Of a stretch of DNA of 64,000 bases, positions 53,455 to 62,868 are shown piece after piece. Each line of letters begins with the position of its first letter. The first letter of the stretch is position 1. The translations under genes were made by a program, and so were the position numbers. Origin of the DNA: Chitinophagales bacterium (GTDB taxonomy: Bacteria > Bacteroidota > Bacteroidia > Chitinophagales > Saprospiraceae); NCBI GenBank assembly GCA_017303875.1, contig JAFLBP010000013.1, positions 104,155 through 168,154 on the forward strand, given 5' to 3'. The notes beneath the pieces were generated by a model. It had not been told where the DNA came from, made no database searches, and worked only from the letters and a program-made list of their open reading frames with translations.

Positions 53455-54738
53455 TTAATACCAGGCTGCCTTTCCGCCATTGAGTACGCCCAATACCTTG
53501 CCCTTCATTTCCCGACCTAAAAATGGCGAATTGAAGGATTTGCTGCGCATTTTTCCGCGTGCATACGTCCAGGTCGCCTGCGGATCAAAAATACTCAGTT
53601 CGGCCGGGGCGCCAATTTTCAATTCCGGCGCGGGCAGACCCAATACCCGGCGCGGCGCGAGGGCAATTTTTTCCACCCACAATTCCAGCGGCATTTCCGC
53701 ACTCAAAAACGCATTGTACACCGCATACGCCGTTTCGAGCATCGTGACGCCGAATTCGGCATAGGGAAACTCCAGGTTTTTGGCTTCCTCATCCCAGGGG
53801 CTGTGCTGGGTGCTGATAAAATCGATGGTGCCGTCGCGCAAGCCTTCCAGCAAGGCGAAGCGATCTTTTTCACTGCGCAAAGGCGGTTTTACTTTCCAGC
53901 TGGTATCAAAACCATCTTCCATGCGCAGGCCTAAGCCGCGCGTTTCGGGGTCGTCGGTAAAACAAAGATTGAGCAGGGCAACCGAGCAGGTAACATGCAG
54001 GCCTTTCGCTTTGGCCTGGCGAACCAACTCCACACTTTCTGCTGTGGAAATGAGGTGCAGGTGCAGGCGGCTGTCGGTGTATTCCAGCAAGCTCAGGTCG
54101 CGTTGCACCATCAGGGTTTCGGCGATGGCCGGAATGCCGGGCATACCGAGCATGGCCGAAACGCGACCTTCGTGCATTTGTCCGCCCGCCGCTACCGATT
54201 TATGGTGCGGTGTATTAAAAATCAGGCCGCCGAAGGCTTTGGCATAAAGCAGGGCGCGGAGCAGCAGACCGGCGTCTTGCACGGGCTTATCGCCATCGGT
54301 AAAAGCAACAGCGCCGGCTTCGCGCATGTCCATCAGTTCGGCGAGGTCTTTACCTTCGAGGTTGTGGGAGATGGCGCCGAGCGGGAAAAACTGCGTGGTC
54401 AGGCCGGCAGTCTTATGCCGGATGTACAGCACTTCAGATTTGGAATGCACGGCCGGATGGGTGTTGGGCGCCGGAGCGAGGGCCGTAAATCCGCCGGCAG
54501 CGGCGGCAGCGGCGGCGCTGAACAGGTCTTCGCGGTGTTCGTAGCCCGGGTCGCCGCATTGCGGCCCGACGTCCATCCAGCCCGGAGAGACGAATGCGCC
54601 GTTAAAATCGCGCATTTCCACCGAGTTGTCGGCCTGGATATTGGGTTCCATACGCGCGATCAGCCCGTCGTGTACCAGGATGTCGAGGGTTTGTGCGCCG
54701 GCGTGATAAGGGCGTACATTTTTGAGCAGGATTTTCAT
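53455..54738 (-). CDS. Dihydroorotase homologue lacking the metal ligands (probable pseudo-enzyme)
   Basis: The 427-residue amidohydrolase-fold protein aligns with class I dihydroorotases along its length (GAFVSPGWMDVGPQ, EHREDLFSAAAAAAAGGFTA, IPAIAETLMVQRDLSLLEYT, LHLISTAESVELVRQAKAKG). The DxHxHxR zinc motif is replaced by D56-V-G-P-Q-C-G, the EVTPHHL segment by SVALLNL, and the TDHAPH aspartate by Gln (STQHSPW). It should therefore be inactive as a hydrolase. Non-catalytic PyrC-like subunits that support aspartate transcarbamoylase are known elsewhere, so a structural role in pyrimidine synthesis is a reasonable guess. It directly abuts the GH3 gene upstream. Confidence 0.85.
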   Translation of the reverse strand: MKILLKNVRPYHAGAQTLDILVHDGLIARMEPNIQADNSVEMRDFNGAFVSPGWMDVGPQCGDPGYEHREDLFSAAAAAAAGGFTALAPAPNTHPAVHSKSEVLYIRHKTAGLTTQFFPLGAISHNLEGKDLAELMDMREAGAVAFTDGDKPVQDAGLLLRALLYAKAFGGLIFNTPHHKSVAAGGQMHEGRVSAMLGMPGIPAIAETLMVQRDLSLLEYTDSRLHLHLISTAESVELVRQAKAKGLHVTCSVALLNLCFTDDPETRGLGLRMEDGFDTSWKVKPPLRSEKDRFALLEGLRDGTIDFISTQHSPWDEEAKNLEFPYAEFGVTMLETAYAVYNAFLSAEMPLELWVEKIALAPRRVLGLPAPELKIGAPAELSIFDPQATWTYARGKMRSKSFNSPFLGREMKGKVLGVLNGGKAAWY

Positions 54739-56238
54739 TTACGCGTTGAGTTTTTCCAGCACTGTGGCAATTTTTCGGTCGTTGGCGAGGCGCGGCACCT
54801 TGTTTTGGCCGCCGAGTTTTCCTTCCAGTTTCATATAATCGCGGAAACTGTCGCGTCGCATCAGGGTAATTTTCAGCGGGCGCAGGATATTTCCGGTAAT
54901 GAGATCGTCGTAGTAAATATTTTGGGTGCGCATGCGGGCATCCACGTCTTTGGCAAACTCCGAAAGGTCGTCGGGCGTGTTATCAAATTCAATAAACCAC
55001 TCGTGGTAAGGCAATCCGCCTTCCGGAGGCGCCACCTGCGGCGCTACGGTAAATTCCACAATACGAATACCGAGGGCATTGGCCACGGGCAGGATACTTT
55101 CCTCCACTTCTTTGCCGATAACGTGCTCGCCGAAGGCCGAAATAAAGTGTTTCACGCGACCACTCACAACGAGGCGGTAAGGATTTTTGGAGACAAACTG
55201 CACCGTATCGCCGATGTTGTAGCCCCACAAACCCGCATTGGTATTGAGGATAATGGCGTAATTGACGCCCAATTCCACGTCTTTGAGCCAGATGCGCCGG
55301 GCATCGGGCTTGAAAATATCTTCGGCGGGAATGAATTCAAAAAACATTCCGGCGTCGGCGTTGAGCAGGAGGCCCTGCGAGGGGAAGCGATCCTGAAAAG
55401 CGATGAAGCCTTCGGAGGCGGGGTAGGTTTCCACACTGTCCATAGGGCCACCGACCAATTCCTCCAATTTGGCGCGGTAGGGTTCAAAATTGACGCCACC
55501 GTAGGCAAAAACCGAGTAATTGGGGAAAATTTCGCGGATGGTCTTTTTGCCGCTGCGGCTGAGCAGGCGTTCGTAGTACATCTGCACCCAGGGCGGAATA
55601 CCGGAAATGAGGCGCATATCAGCTTCCAGCGTTTCATCCACGATGCGTTCGAGCTTTTCCTCCCAGTCTTCGATGCAGTTGGTGCGCCAGCTGGGCGACT
55701 GGTTGGTGCGCAGCCAGCCCGGCACGAGGTGGTTGGAGATACCGCTGAGGCGGCCCGTGGGAATACCGGCGATTTCTTCCAGTTCGGGGCTGCCGGAGAG
55801 GAAGATCATGCGGCCGTCGAGCCAGGCACCGTTGCCGGTCAGGGCGAAGTAATTAAACAGCGCATTGCGGGCCGTACCGAAGTGCAGGGGCGTACTTTCC
55901 TTCGACATGGGGATGTATTTCACGCCGGAGGTGGTGCCCGAAGTTTTGGCAAAGTATTGGGGTTTTCCGGGCCAAAGCACGTCGGATTCCCCGTTTTTGA
56001 TACGTTCGATGTAAGGTTTCAGCTCCTCGTAATCGCGGACGGGCACGGCATTTTTAAAGCCTTCATAGTCGCTTACTTCGGCGAGCCGGTGGTCGCGCCC
56101 GAAAGCCGTATTGGCTGCGCTGCGCAGCAGTTGGTGCATGATCCGTTCCTGCCGATCGACCGCTTCTTCCGACATACGGGCGATGGATCGGGCGATCATT
56201 TTGGCGAAGGGGCGGATGATAAAAGAGCGAAATCCCAT
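54739..56238 (-). CDS. GH3-family acyl-adenylating protein (acyl-acid amido synthetase type)
   Basis: The 499-residue protein shows the GH3 signature: FAKTSGTTSGVKYIPMSKES (ATP/phosphate loop), GMPLSG-type region MIFLSGSPELEEIAGIPTGR, and VNYAIILNTNAGLWGYNIGD (adenylate site). Plant GH3 enzymes join amino acids to acyl acids; bacterial substrates are unknown. Its stop directly precedes the dihydroorotase-like start, so the two are cotranscribed. ATG at 56238 is chosen over the in-frame GTG at 56244. Confidence 0.9.
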   Translation of the reverse strand: MGFRSFIIRPFAKMIARSIARMSEEAVDRQERIMHQLLRSAANTAFGRDHRLAEVSDYEGFKNAVPVRDYEELKPYIERIKNGESDVLWPGKPQYFAKTSGTTSGVKYIPMSKESTPLHFGTARNALFNYFALTGNGAWLDGRMIFLSGSPELEEIAGIPTGRLSGISNHLVPGWLRTNQSPSWRTNCIEDWEEKLERIVDETLEADMRLISGIPPWVQMYYERLLSRSGKKTIREIFPNYSVFAYGGVNFEPYRAKLEELVGGPMDSVETYPASEGFIAFQDRFPSQGLLLNADAGMFFEFIPAEDIFKPDARRIWLKDVELGVNYAIILNTNAGLWGYNIGDTVQFVSKNPYRLVVSGRVKHFISAFGEHVIGKEVEESILPVANALGIRIVEFTVAPQVAPPEGGLPYHEWFIEFDNTPDDLSEFAKDVDARMRTQNIYYDDLITGNILRPLKITLMRRDSFRDYMKLEGKLGGQNKVPRLANDRKIATVLEKLNA

Positions 56239-56257
56239 GGGCACTTGTTTCGGACAG

Positions 56258-56265
56258 CAAAAGTA
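56258..56265 (-). promoter_or_regulatory. Promoter -7 element for the GH3 gene
   Basis: The minus strand reads TACTTTTG, 19 nt upstream of the ATG at 56238. Confidence 0.55.
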
Positions 56266-56319
56266 AGAAAGTAATGTAAAAACCCGGGGGCAAGTTTCGG
56301 GCGGGGTAATGTGTGAAAG

Positions 56320-56408
56320 GTTTGCCTCGAATTTTCCAAAAAAACAAATGAATTTTGGTTCGAATTTTCCAAAAATTAGTCATGGTTTTGCCTCGAATTT
56401 TTCAAAAA
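56320..56408. repeat. Three direct repeats of a TCGAATTTTCCAAAA-type word
   Basis: Copies lie at 56320-56341 and 56384-56408 (both with TGCCTCGAATTTT) and 56357-56375 (GGTTCGAATTTTCCAAAAA). They sit between the GH3 promoter and the end of the LRR-BRCT gene; the rest of 56266-56598 is AT-rich and empty. Possibly a regulator site cluster, or a decayed repeat. Confidence 0.6.
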
Positions 56409-56598
56409 TTTTATATAAAAATTTGATATACATTTATTTAACGAAACAAAAAATAAGACTTCCAGATACTGTTTTTTTCCAACAAAAGGGGCTGTAATTT
56501 TCAATTGATTACAAATAATTACAAAAATCATCCAAGTTCACCACGATTAGAAAGTCCCGCCCGCTTGGAGCTGGATTCAGCGTGCGATCCCCCCCGCA

Positions 56599-57762
56599 CT
56601 ACACCAACACCACACAATCCGGGTTGGCGGCCATGAACGCCGGCGGCACCACAAGCGCCGGACGACCGTTGTAATAATTGGGCGGCACCCGGAAATCCAC
56701 TTCCCGGAGCGAAGGCATTTTGAAAAGTACCTGCGGAAACTCGACAAACTTATTCCCCATGAGGTTGAGTTTCCGGAGTTTGGTCAATTTGGCAATTGAG
56801 GGGTGCAAATTACTGATCACATTGTGTGTGGCATCTAATTCTTCCAAATTGGCAAAGACCGAAATCTCGGAAGAAATAGCCGATATTTTACAATTATGCA
56901 AATTCAAATACTTGATAGACAGCGGATTAGGATGATCTGACGGAAAAGCGATACCCGTATTGATTTTCTGCGACGCCCAGGTATGCTCCTCCGGCGACCA
57001 GGTATGGTAGCCCACACCTGCGTGAAAATCGAGGGTGCCGTCTTCGGAAGTCAGCAATTCCAGTGCTTCAATTCTACGGATATGGCGTTTAAGTGAAAGT
57101 GCATAGCCGGCGCCGCGCCGGAAATATTTCAATAGCAGCACGCTCAGGAAAGCGGCATCATCCACCCCCGCCTTTTGCGCAGTTTTGTCAAGCTTGGCGC
57201 GGGTTTCTTTCTGCTTTAGCGTCAGGATATTGGCAAAAACCTGATTATCATCAAGCAGGGCCGACCACTCCGGTGGCCCCTGGGTTTTGAGGAGTTTTTT
57301 AGCTGCTGCGCGCACCTTGGTATCCTCATTGGTTTTAGCGACCATGAGCAGCTCTTCGGCCAATTGCATGGGCAAACCACCGGTTTTGAGCATCTGAATG
57401 GCAACCTGTACGGTATTCGTATCCGGACTAATGAGCAAGGATTTTAAACCTTCGGCCATCTGCGATTCGCCTGCAAGCTCTTCCTGAATCAGGAATTGCT
57501 CCGCCGCACCTACATTTCGGATAAGCGGATAGAGTTCGGTTTCCGTCAGAAACGGCAATTCATGCCCGGCGATAAGCTGCCAGCCAAGCGGCGGATTTTT
57601 ACCGATAATAATATGTGTCACCTCTGCATCGAAAGTTGTTTTAACCTGTACGCCCAATATTTTCAGTTTGGATTTGATGACGTTCCGACTTTCGGTGAAG
57701 CTGCCATCCAGGTATACAATGCTACCCTCGGGGACTTGGTTCGTGCTGTGTTTATTGGTCAT
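56599..57762 (-). CDS. BRCT-like / helical / leucine-rich-repeat protein, last gene of the MoxR-vWA unit
   Basis: The 387-residue cytoplasmic protein has an N-terminal BRCT-like domain (about 13-90: IVYLDGSFTESRNVIKSKLK, VTHIIIGKNPPLGWQLI), a helical region (about 100-180: VQVAIQMLKTGGLPMQLAEE, VAKTNEDTKVRAAAKKLLKT) and C-terminal LRRs (about 275-370: LKYLNLHN-type repeats, LRKLNLMGNKFVEFPQVLFK). Its helical region visibly matches the same region of the larger upstream protein (M.K.GG.P..L ... VAKT ... VR ... LLK ... PP), so it is a shortened paralogue. It lies 28 bp after that gene. Function unknown; the architecture suggests protein recognition. Confidence 0.78.
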   Translation of the reverse strand: MTNKHSTNQVPEGSIVYLDGSFTESRNVIKSKLKILGVQVKTTFDAEVTHIIIGKNPPLGWQLIAGHELPFLTETELYPLIRNVGAAEQFLIQEELAGESQMAEGLKSLLISPDTNTVQVAIQMLKTGGLPMQLAEELLMVAKTNEDTKVRAAAKKLLKTQGPPEWSALLDDNQVFANILTLKQKETRAKLDKTAQKAGVDDAAFLSVLLLKYFRRGAGYALSLKRHIRRIEALELLTSEDGTLDFHAGVGYHTWSPEEHTWASQKINTGIAFPSDHPNPLSIKYLNLHNCKISAISSEISVFANLEELDATHNVISNLHPSIAKLTKLRKLNLMGNKFVEFPQVLFKMPSLREVDFRVPPNYYNGRPALVVPPAFMAANPDCVVLV

Positions 57763-57790
57763 GCGCTTAATTGCCTATGTATTTTTTTAA

Positions 57791-60445
57791 TTAAAAATTC
57801 CGCTTTTGCAGCCAAAGTATTCCTTCCAATGCGGTTTTTAATTCCTCCGAAGCAGGCAAATCTTTACCGAGTACGGTATTAATACGCGCCTGTTTCAGGG
57901 ATTTAATGGAAGCCAGCGCATCGGGTAGCGCGCGCAAATCGCGACTGTTGATTTCAACTTTTTTCAGGCGGCTCAAACGCCCGATTGCCTCTGGTAAATC
58001 CCCGCATTCATTGCAGGACAACTCCATTTCATTCAGCGTGGTATGCTCAAACAATGCTTCAGGAAAGGCATCGCCGGCCCACTGCAAGGTCAGGCGTTTC
58101 AGATTTCCCTGAAAAACGGGTTCGCGAAGCAACTGTTCTACTTCTTCCAGCGAAAGCAGGTATTGGCGGGCATCAAGGTAATGGGTGCGCTGGAGCAATT
58201 CTGGCCAGATCTTTTGTAGCATAAGCGCCCGGTTCGGATTTTCAAGGCTGGCACGCAAGTTGAAAAACCCCCATAAACCCTCGCCCGAACGTTGAAAAAA
58301 GGTAACAAACAATTGCGACAGCTCCGGTTCCGGCATCGGGTAATTGCCATAAAAACGTTGTATAATTTTCGCCAGATCCCGCGAATCCGATAACATTGTG
58401 CGGTAATGCGGCGGTACGATGGCTTTCAGCAAATTGCGAAAGCCGTTGCGCACATTATCCTCTTTTGAAGTTTTGGCTACAACGACCAAATCGGGCACCA
58501 GGCGGTCGGGCACACCGCCGTTTTTCATCATTTCCAGCACCACACGGTCGTTGGCCGGATCATTTGACCAGATGAGGCGGCGCACATTCTGTAAGTCATC
58601 GGTTTCCAATACCTGCATGAAACCTGGTTTTGCATTTTTCAAGATCGGCTCCAGCTGAGGCTCTGTGCAAAACCAATGCGGTGCATCCCAGAAACCATCG
58701 GGCAATTCGGGGCAGGCATCGCCGAGCAAAATCACTTGTGTGTCTGCTGCAATTTTGCTTTGCCAAAGCGCTCCGAGGGCCGTCAGTTTTTCTTTATACG
58801 CTGTTTTTTTGCCCTTCGTGGCGCCGAAAACAAAGACTGTTTTTCCCGAAAAATCAAAATGCTCCGGCAAGGTAGCCTGCGCGGCATTGAGCAGGTGCGC
58901 GTTATCCCAAACGACCTGTTTCAATGCCGAAGCATTCAGGTTGAGTGTTTGTAAAATATTGGTTTTAAAGGAATTATCATATTCCGAAACAGTACTCAAA
59001 TTTTCAAAAAGCAGGTGTCCGAGCACGGCGCGTTGTGCTGGCGGCGCTCCCACTTTTGCCAGCAGCACATGCAAATTGGTGATGAATTCAATTTGCGGAC
59101 GCGGCCTGCCATCCACTTCGCCAATATTCAGACTTTTTAACCCATTCAAAAGCGCCAGGGTACGGGGCAAATAGATCCGACCTTTTGCGTTGCGCAAGTG
59201 CAGGTCTTGAAGGGCCGGAAAATCGCTCCAGGCTGCCGGCACTTCAATAGCATCGCCTTCAATTCTGATTTCCGTAAGGGCAGGACAAGTATTCCAGGCC
59301 TCCGGCAATTGCCCAACAACAGCACTGTTTATGGATAGCTTCGCCAATTCAAGGTTATTTTTCCCCAAATCCGGCCAACGCCGCACGGACTTCCCGGAAG
59401 CAAGGCCCACCTCTTTTAGCCGTGTAAAAGCCTGCCAACCTTCGCCGAAATCTTCCACATTGCTTAGATTAAAACTTATTTTTTCCAATTGCCTGCATTG
59501 CAGGAATCCGGTGGGTGAAGTGGCGCCATTTGCCAGGTAGAGGCTGACGGAACGCAGTTTGGGAGAACAGAAAGCTTCCGGCACTGCGCCCGAACACGCA
59601 TGAAATACATATAATTCTTCGAGGTTTGGAAATGCGGCGTAGCTGTTTTCCGGTGCATAATCAAACCTGCAATTTTGCAGATTCAGCACCTTTAATGCCG
59701 GCAAATTCCCCGGAGAAAAGGGTACGATTCGGTTTTCAACATGCCCCAGACCAATCAACCACAATTTTTCCAGATTGGGCAATTGATCCAGGCCCCAGGG
59801 CAGCCTCTGGAGCTGAGGTAAATTGGCCAGGTGAATTTCACGCAGCTGTTTAAACCCACTGAAATCAGGTAATATTTCCAAACCCTTGAATTGCTCCAGC
59901 CTCAGCACTTCCAATTTTGTCAAATACCGCAAATCGAAGTCGAGTACGTTGCCTGAAAGGCTCAGTATTTTCACATTCGGCGCGCGCTCCAGTCCGCGCA
60001 GCGAACCTTTACATTGATGAATGCTGATGTTTTCGAGGGTGCTTGTATCAAACACCGCCTCATCCATTGACTCAAGATATTGCAAAGAAACCGCTTCCAG
60101 TCGGTTCTGAAAACCCGCCGGAGGATTCAGCCTAAGCTCGCCCCGACAACTAATTCTCAGGCGTTTGAGTGAAGCCTTCCAAAGCGCATCGGGCAGCGCC
60201 GTTGCACGCCCGAGGCTTTCAACACGTACCTCTTCAAAATCAAAAGCTTCAAGTATTTCGGCAAACATAGCCTGATGATCGTAGCGCAGGGCATCAAAGG
60301 CGCTACGCCTGAAATCGAACTCTATCCCGCGTAAACGAGGAAATCGCCGCTTCAAATCTTCTGCAGACAGGGGCTGGCGCAGGTATACGGCCTCGCTCCG
60401 GCTGCTTGAATATTCGAGAAATTCAAATTGCAAAGGTTCCTGCAT
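57791..60445 (-). CDS. Large leucine-rich-repeat / BRCT-like / helical protein of the MoxR-vWA unit
   Basis: The 884-residue protein has no signal peptide. Residues about 95-460 are LRRs of about 23 residues (LEVLRLEQFKGLEILPDFSG, LREIHLANLPQLQRLPWGLD), 530-605 a BRCT-like domain (FDFSGKTVFVFGATKGKKTA, DTQVILLGDACPELPDGFWD), 610-700 a helical segment shared with the next gene, and 780-870 a second LRR block (LKRLTLQWAGDAFPEALFEH; LSRLKKVEINSRDLRALPDA). It starts 12 bp after moxR. LRRs suggest binding of a partner or a foreign protein; the BRCT-like domain suggests phospho-peptide or DNA-end binding, both inferred. It takes the place of the third component in MoxR-vWA systems. Confidence 0.78.
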   Translation of the reverse strand: MQEPLQFEFLEYSSSRSEAVYLRQPLSAEDLKRRFPRLRGIEFDFRRSAFDALRYDHQAMFAEILEAFDFEEVRVESLGRATALPDALWKASLKRLRISCRGELRLNPPAGFQNRLEAVSLQYLESMDEAVFDTSTLENISIHQCKGSLRGLERAPNVKILSLSGNVLDFDLRYLTKLEVLRLEQFKGLEILPDFSGFKQLREIHLANLPQLQRLPWGLDQLPNLEKLWLIGLGHVENRIVPFSPGNLPALKVLNLQNCRFDYAPENSYAAFPNLEELYVFHACSGAVPEAFCSPKLRSVSLYLANGATSPTGFLQCRQLEKISFNLSNVEDFGEGWQAFTRLKEVGLASGKSVRRWPDLGKNNLELAKLSINSAVVGQLPEAWNTCPALTEIRIEGDAIEVPAAWSDFPALQDLHLRNAKGRIYLPRTLALLNGLKSLNIGEVDGRPRPQIEFITNLHVLLAKVGAPPAQRAVLGHLLFENLSTVSEYDNSFKTNILQTLNLNASALKQVVWDNAHLLNAAQATLPEHFDFSGKTVFVFGATKGKKTAYKEKLTALGALWQSKIAADTQVILLGDACPELPDGFWDAPHWFCTEPQLEPILKNAKPGFMQVLETDDLQNVRRLIWSNDPANDRVVLEMMKNGGVPDRLVPDLVVVAKTSKEDNVRNGFRNLLKAIVPPHYRTMLSDSRDLAKIIQRFYGNYPMPEPELSQLFVTFFQRSGEGLWGFFNLRASLENPNRALMLQKIWPELLQRTHYLDARQYLLSLEEVEQLLREPVFQGNLKRLTLQWAGDAFPEALFEHTTLNEMELSCNECGDLPEAIGRLSRLKKVEINSRDLRALPDALASIKSLKQARINTVLGKDLPASEELKTALEGILWLQKRNF

Positions 60446-60457
60446 GATGGGGTGATT

Positions 60458-61558
60458 TTACATTTTTTTCAAAAGCATCAAGCTGATTTCCGCGTCTGCC
60501 ATGACCATTTTCATGGTTGCATTGGGCAATTGTACCAAATCCTGCAAAAGCGACAGGCGCAGGTCGTTGGGCAAAAAATCCATTTTGATAAACTCCTGAA
60601 TATTCTTGATTTCAGGCGGCGACAATTTCAAGTCATTAATTGTCAAATGGTTAATCAGGCGGGTGCAGATGGTCGCCATAATATCCACCCGGAAAATATC
60701 CTGCTGTACCGTACTTTTAATGCTGCTGTATACTTCCCGGCGGAAGTCTTTGGCCTTGTAAATGGTCTCCGGCGCGATCAGCTCGCTCAGGTTTTGCTGC
60801 ACATAGGCCACAAAGGCAGCCACGGTAGCTTCGTCGAGACAAGACGCCGCGAGCATTTGCACCAGCGGCAGTTCGTCGCGCAGGCTTTTAACCTCGCGGA
60901 TGCTTTCAAAAAACTGGACAAGCGAGCGCGGCGTGGTGCGTTTGCCTTGCGCAACCTCCGGATAGGTCAGCACAAAATTGATACCGCGCGGGTCAACGCC
61001 GGCGCCTTCGGCCCAAAGCGCCCAGGTTTTGGCCTCAAAACGCATGGTAATGTGCATCATGCGGGTCAGCATGGCATCGTCCATGGGAGTTACGGAGTAA
61101 TCGCCGCCGTCGGGGTTGGCTGTGAGTACGATTTGCCAGCCTTTGGGCAGTTGCCAGCTGACGAGTTCGTAGTTTTGAAGCAGTTGCATGATACCCCTGA
61201 GGATGCGATCATCGGCGCGATTCACATCATCAATAAGCAGCAGGCCGGGGCCGTTTGTTTTGGGTACCCAATCCGGGGCGCGAAACACGGTGTTTTCGCC
61301 AACAATGGCGGGCATACCGATGAGGTCGCCCATTTCTTCAAATTGTGCCGGGGCGATGTAGGCAAACTGCAAACCCATTTCGGCGGCGATGGCCTGCACG
61401 AGTTCGGTTTTGCCGATTCCATGCGTGCCCCAGATACAAACCGGCGTTTTTTTGTTACCGGCCTCCTCAGCCTTGAGGTTGGCGCGGAGCAGGTGTTCGG
61501 TAAATTTTTTGACTTCGAGGGCATTGGCCTCAATTCCGTAAAAAATGTAATTGTGCAT
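60458..61558 (-). CDS. MoxR-like AAA+ ATPase of the vWA/LRR-BRCT unit
   Basis: The 366-residue protein has Walker A GTHGIGKT (44-51), FEEMGDLIGMPAIVGENTVF, Walker B GLLLIDDVNRADDRIL (about 105-120), sensor 1 IVLTANPDGGDYSVTPMDDA and an arginine-finger region MLTRMMHITM. It differs from the classical MoxR at 42168-43163 in Walker A and has an extra C-terminal helical extension. Its start overlaps the vWA gene's stop (TGATG), so the two are translationally coupled and presumably act as one complex in which ATP hydrolysis remodels a target presented by the vWA protein. Confidence 0.9.
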   Translation of the reverse strand: MHNYIFYGIEANALEVKKFTEHLLRANLKAEEAGNKKTPVCIWGTHGIGKTELVQAIAAEMGLQFAYIAPAQFEEMGDLIGMPAIVGENTVFRAPDWVPKTNGPGLLLIDDVNRADDRILRGIMQLLQNYELVSWQLPKGWQIVLTANPDGGDYSVTPMDDAMLTRMMHITMRFEAKTWALWAEGAGVDPRGINFVLTYPEVAQGKRTTPRSLVQFFESIREVKSLRDELPLVQMLAASCLDEATVAAFVAYVQQNLSELIAPETIYKAKDFRREVYSSIKSTVQQDIFRVDIMATICTRLINHLTINDLKLSPPEIKNIQEFIKMDFLPNDLRLSLLQDLVQLPNATMKMVMADAEISLMLLKKM

Positions 61559-62820
61559 CAGTTTTTCAGTTGCAAATGTTTTCCCGGCAAATGCGCGGTT
61601 TCCGGGTTAGCGCCGGTAGTGAGTACCCATAGTACCGGCATTCGGGCCGAAATTTCGGGTTTTGCGGCGTAGCCGTCGGTGAAATAGATCAGGGCGTCGG
61701 GCATTCGTTCATTGGCTAATTGGATTGGCTCGTCGAAGCGTGTGCCGCCGCGTCCGGCTACCGCCTTGGGCGTTTCGCCGCGATAGGGATAAATCCGGTG
61801 AATATGAGTATCGCATTCGGCAATGGTAATGCGGGCGCCCTGGCGCCAAATATGGTAAATTTCACTAAAAAACAAGGATAAATCCTCTTGTTGAATGCTG
61901 CCTGAGGTATCAATGGCCAGTAGTATTTCGTGTCGGCGGTTGAGCCGGATACCGGGCACCACGCCGTAGCGTTTGGAGGGGCGGCGGATGGTATTTTTCA
62001 AAAAAGTGCTGTTGCTCGACGCGGCAAAAAGCCGCAGCACGCGCCGCCAATTGACTAAGGGTTTGTCGGCGATTGCTGCTTCGAGTGCTTCCAGCAAATT
62101 GCCGGGAAGTTTTCCGTGTGCTTTGAGTCGGGCGCGTTGCACCGCCTGTTTGGTGGCGTTTTTGATAAACTGCTCCATGACGCGCATTTCGCTGCTGTCG
62201 AGTGCGGCAAATTCATCCCAAAACCGGTGTTTGGCCATCTCCTCAGCGCTTTCCGACAGCCACTGGCTGATTTGGCGCAACACCGCTTCCGAGGCTTGCT
62301 GCGCCGCTTCGGAAAGTTCCTCGCGAGGCCCGCCAGCTTGCATATTCGGCTGTAGGTTGCTTGTTTTTTGTAAAAAATGGAGCAATTTTTCGTAGTAATA
62401 GTCTACGCCCTTATCTTTTTCCAAATAAAGGCCATGCGATTTTTCTAAGGGTTTGAAAAAAGCGAGCGTTACCGCGCCATCGGGCAATTGCGCCGGGGCG
62501 ATGAATTGGTTGACCACCAAATCGGCTGCGATATTAAAAATGCCGCGGTTGGCGTAGTTTTTCAGAAAAACCAGGTGCCGCAATACAATGTGCAGCACTT
62601 CATGCTTGACTAAACCGTAGCGGTGCTCCTCAGAAATACTATCCCAGAATTGAGGATTGATACGCAGCTTGATCATTTGCTGCTCAAAGAGGGAGACTGC
62701 TGCGGTGGGCACCGTCAGATCAAAGGCTTTGGGCACGCCCATCAGAAAATGGCCATAAAACGGCTCTTTGAGCAGTAATTGGACACAGACTTTTTCGATT
62801 GGAGCGCTTGGTGTCAGCAT
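61558..62820 (-). CDS. HExxH metallopeptidase-like / vWA-like protein (DUF2201 type)
   Basis: The 420-residue protein has an N-terminal domain with KHEVLHIVLRH (HExxH at 73-77) followed by FNIAADLVVNQF, the pattern of the putative metallopeptidase domain of DUF2201, a helical middle (about 165-260), and a C-terminal vWA-like domain with a MIDAS-type DTSGS (304-308), AGRGGTRFDEPIQ and ALIYFTDGYAAKP. The family pairs with MoxR ATPases. First gene of the unit, behind a good promoter. Whether the HExxH site is catalytic is unknown. Confidence 0.87.
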   Translation of the reverse strand: MLTPSAPIEKVCVQLLLKEPFYGHFLMGVPKAFDLTVPTAAVSLFEQQMIKLRINPQFWDSISEEHRYGLVKHEVLHIVLRHLVFLKNYANRGIFNIAADLVVNQFIAPAQLPDGAVTLAFFKPLEKSHGLYLEKDKGVDYYYEKLLHFLQKTSNLQPNMQAGGPREELSEAAQQASEAVLRQISQWLSESAEEMAKHRFWDEFAALDSSEMRVMEQFIKNATKQAVQRARLKAHGKLPGNLLEALEAAIADKPLVNWRRVLRLFAASSNSTFLKNTIRRPSKRYGVVPGIRLNRRHEILLAIDTSGSIQQEDLSLFFSEIYHIWRQGARITIAECDTHIHRIYPYRGETPKAVAGRGGTRFDEPIQLANERMPDALIYFTDGYAAKPEISARMPVLWVLTTGANPETAHLPGKHLQLKN

Positions 62821-62837
62821 GGTGTCGCGTTAGCAGG

Positions 62838-62868
62838 CAAAGATATTGTGCTTTAATTTTTAAACAAA
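62838..62868 (-). promoter_or_regulatory. Near-consensus promoter for the vWA/MoxR/LRR-BRCT unit
   Basis: On the minus strand TTTG (-33) is followed after 19 nt by TATCTTTG (-7), an almost perfect housekeeping-type Bacteroidota promoter, ending 18 nt before the ATG at 62820. It implies constitutive expression of the whole unit. Confidence 0.8.

Noticed and set aside
53995..56274. 759-codon plus-strand ORF opposite the dihydroorotase-like and GH3 genes
   Set aside because: Antisense shadow spanning two recognisable genes; its residue composition is unlike protein and it matches no family.
56357..56375. tRNA T-arm (GGTTCGAAT)
   Set aside because: No pairing partner for the arm, no acceptor or anticodon stem around it; it is one of three direct repeats.
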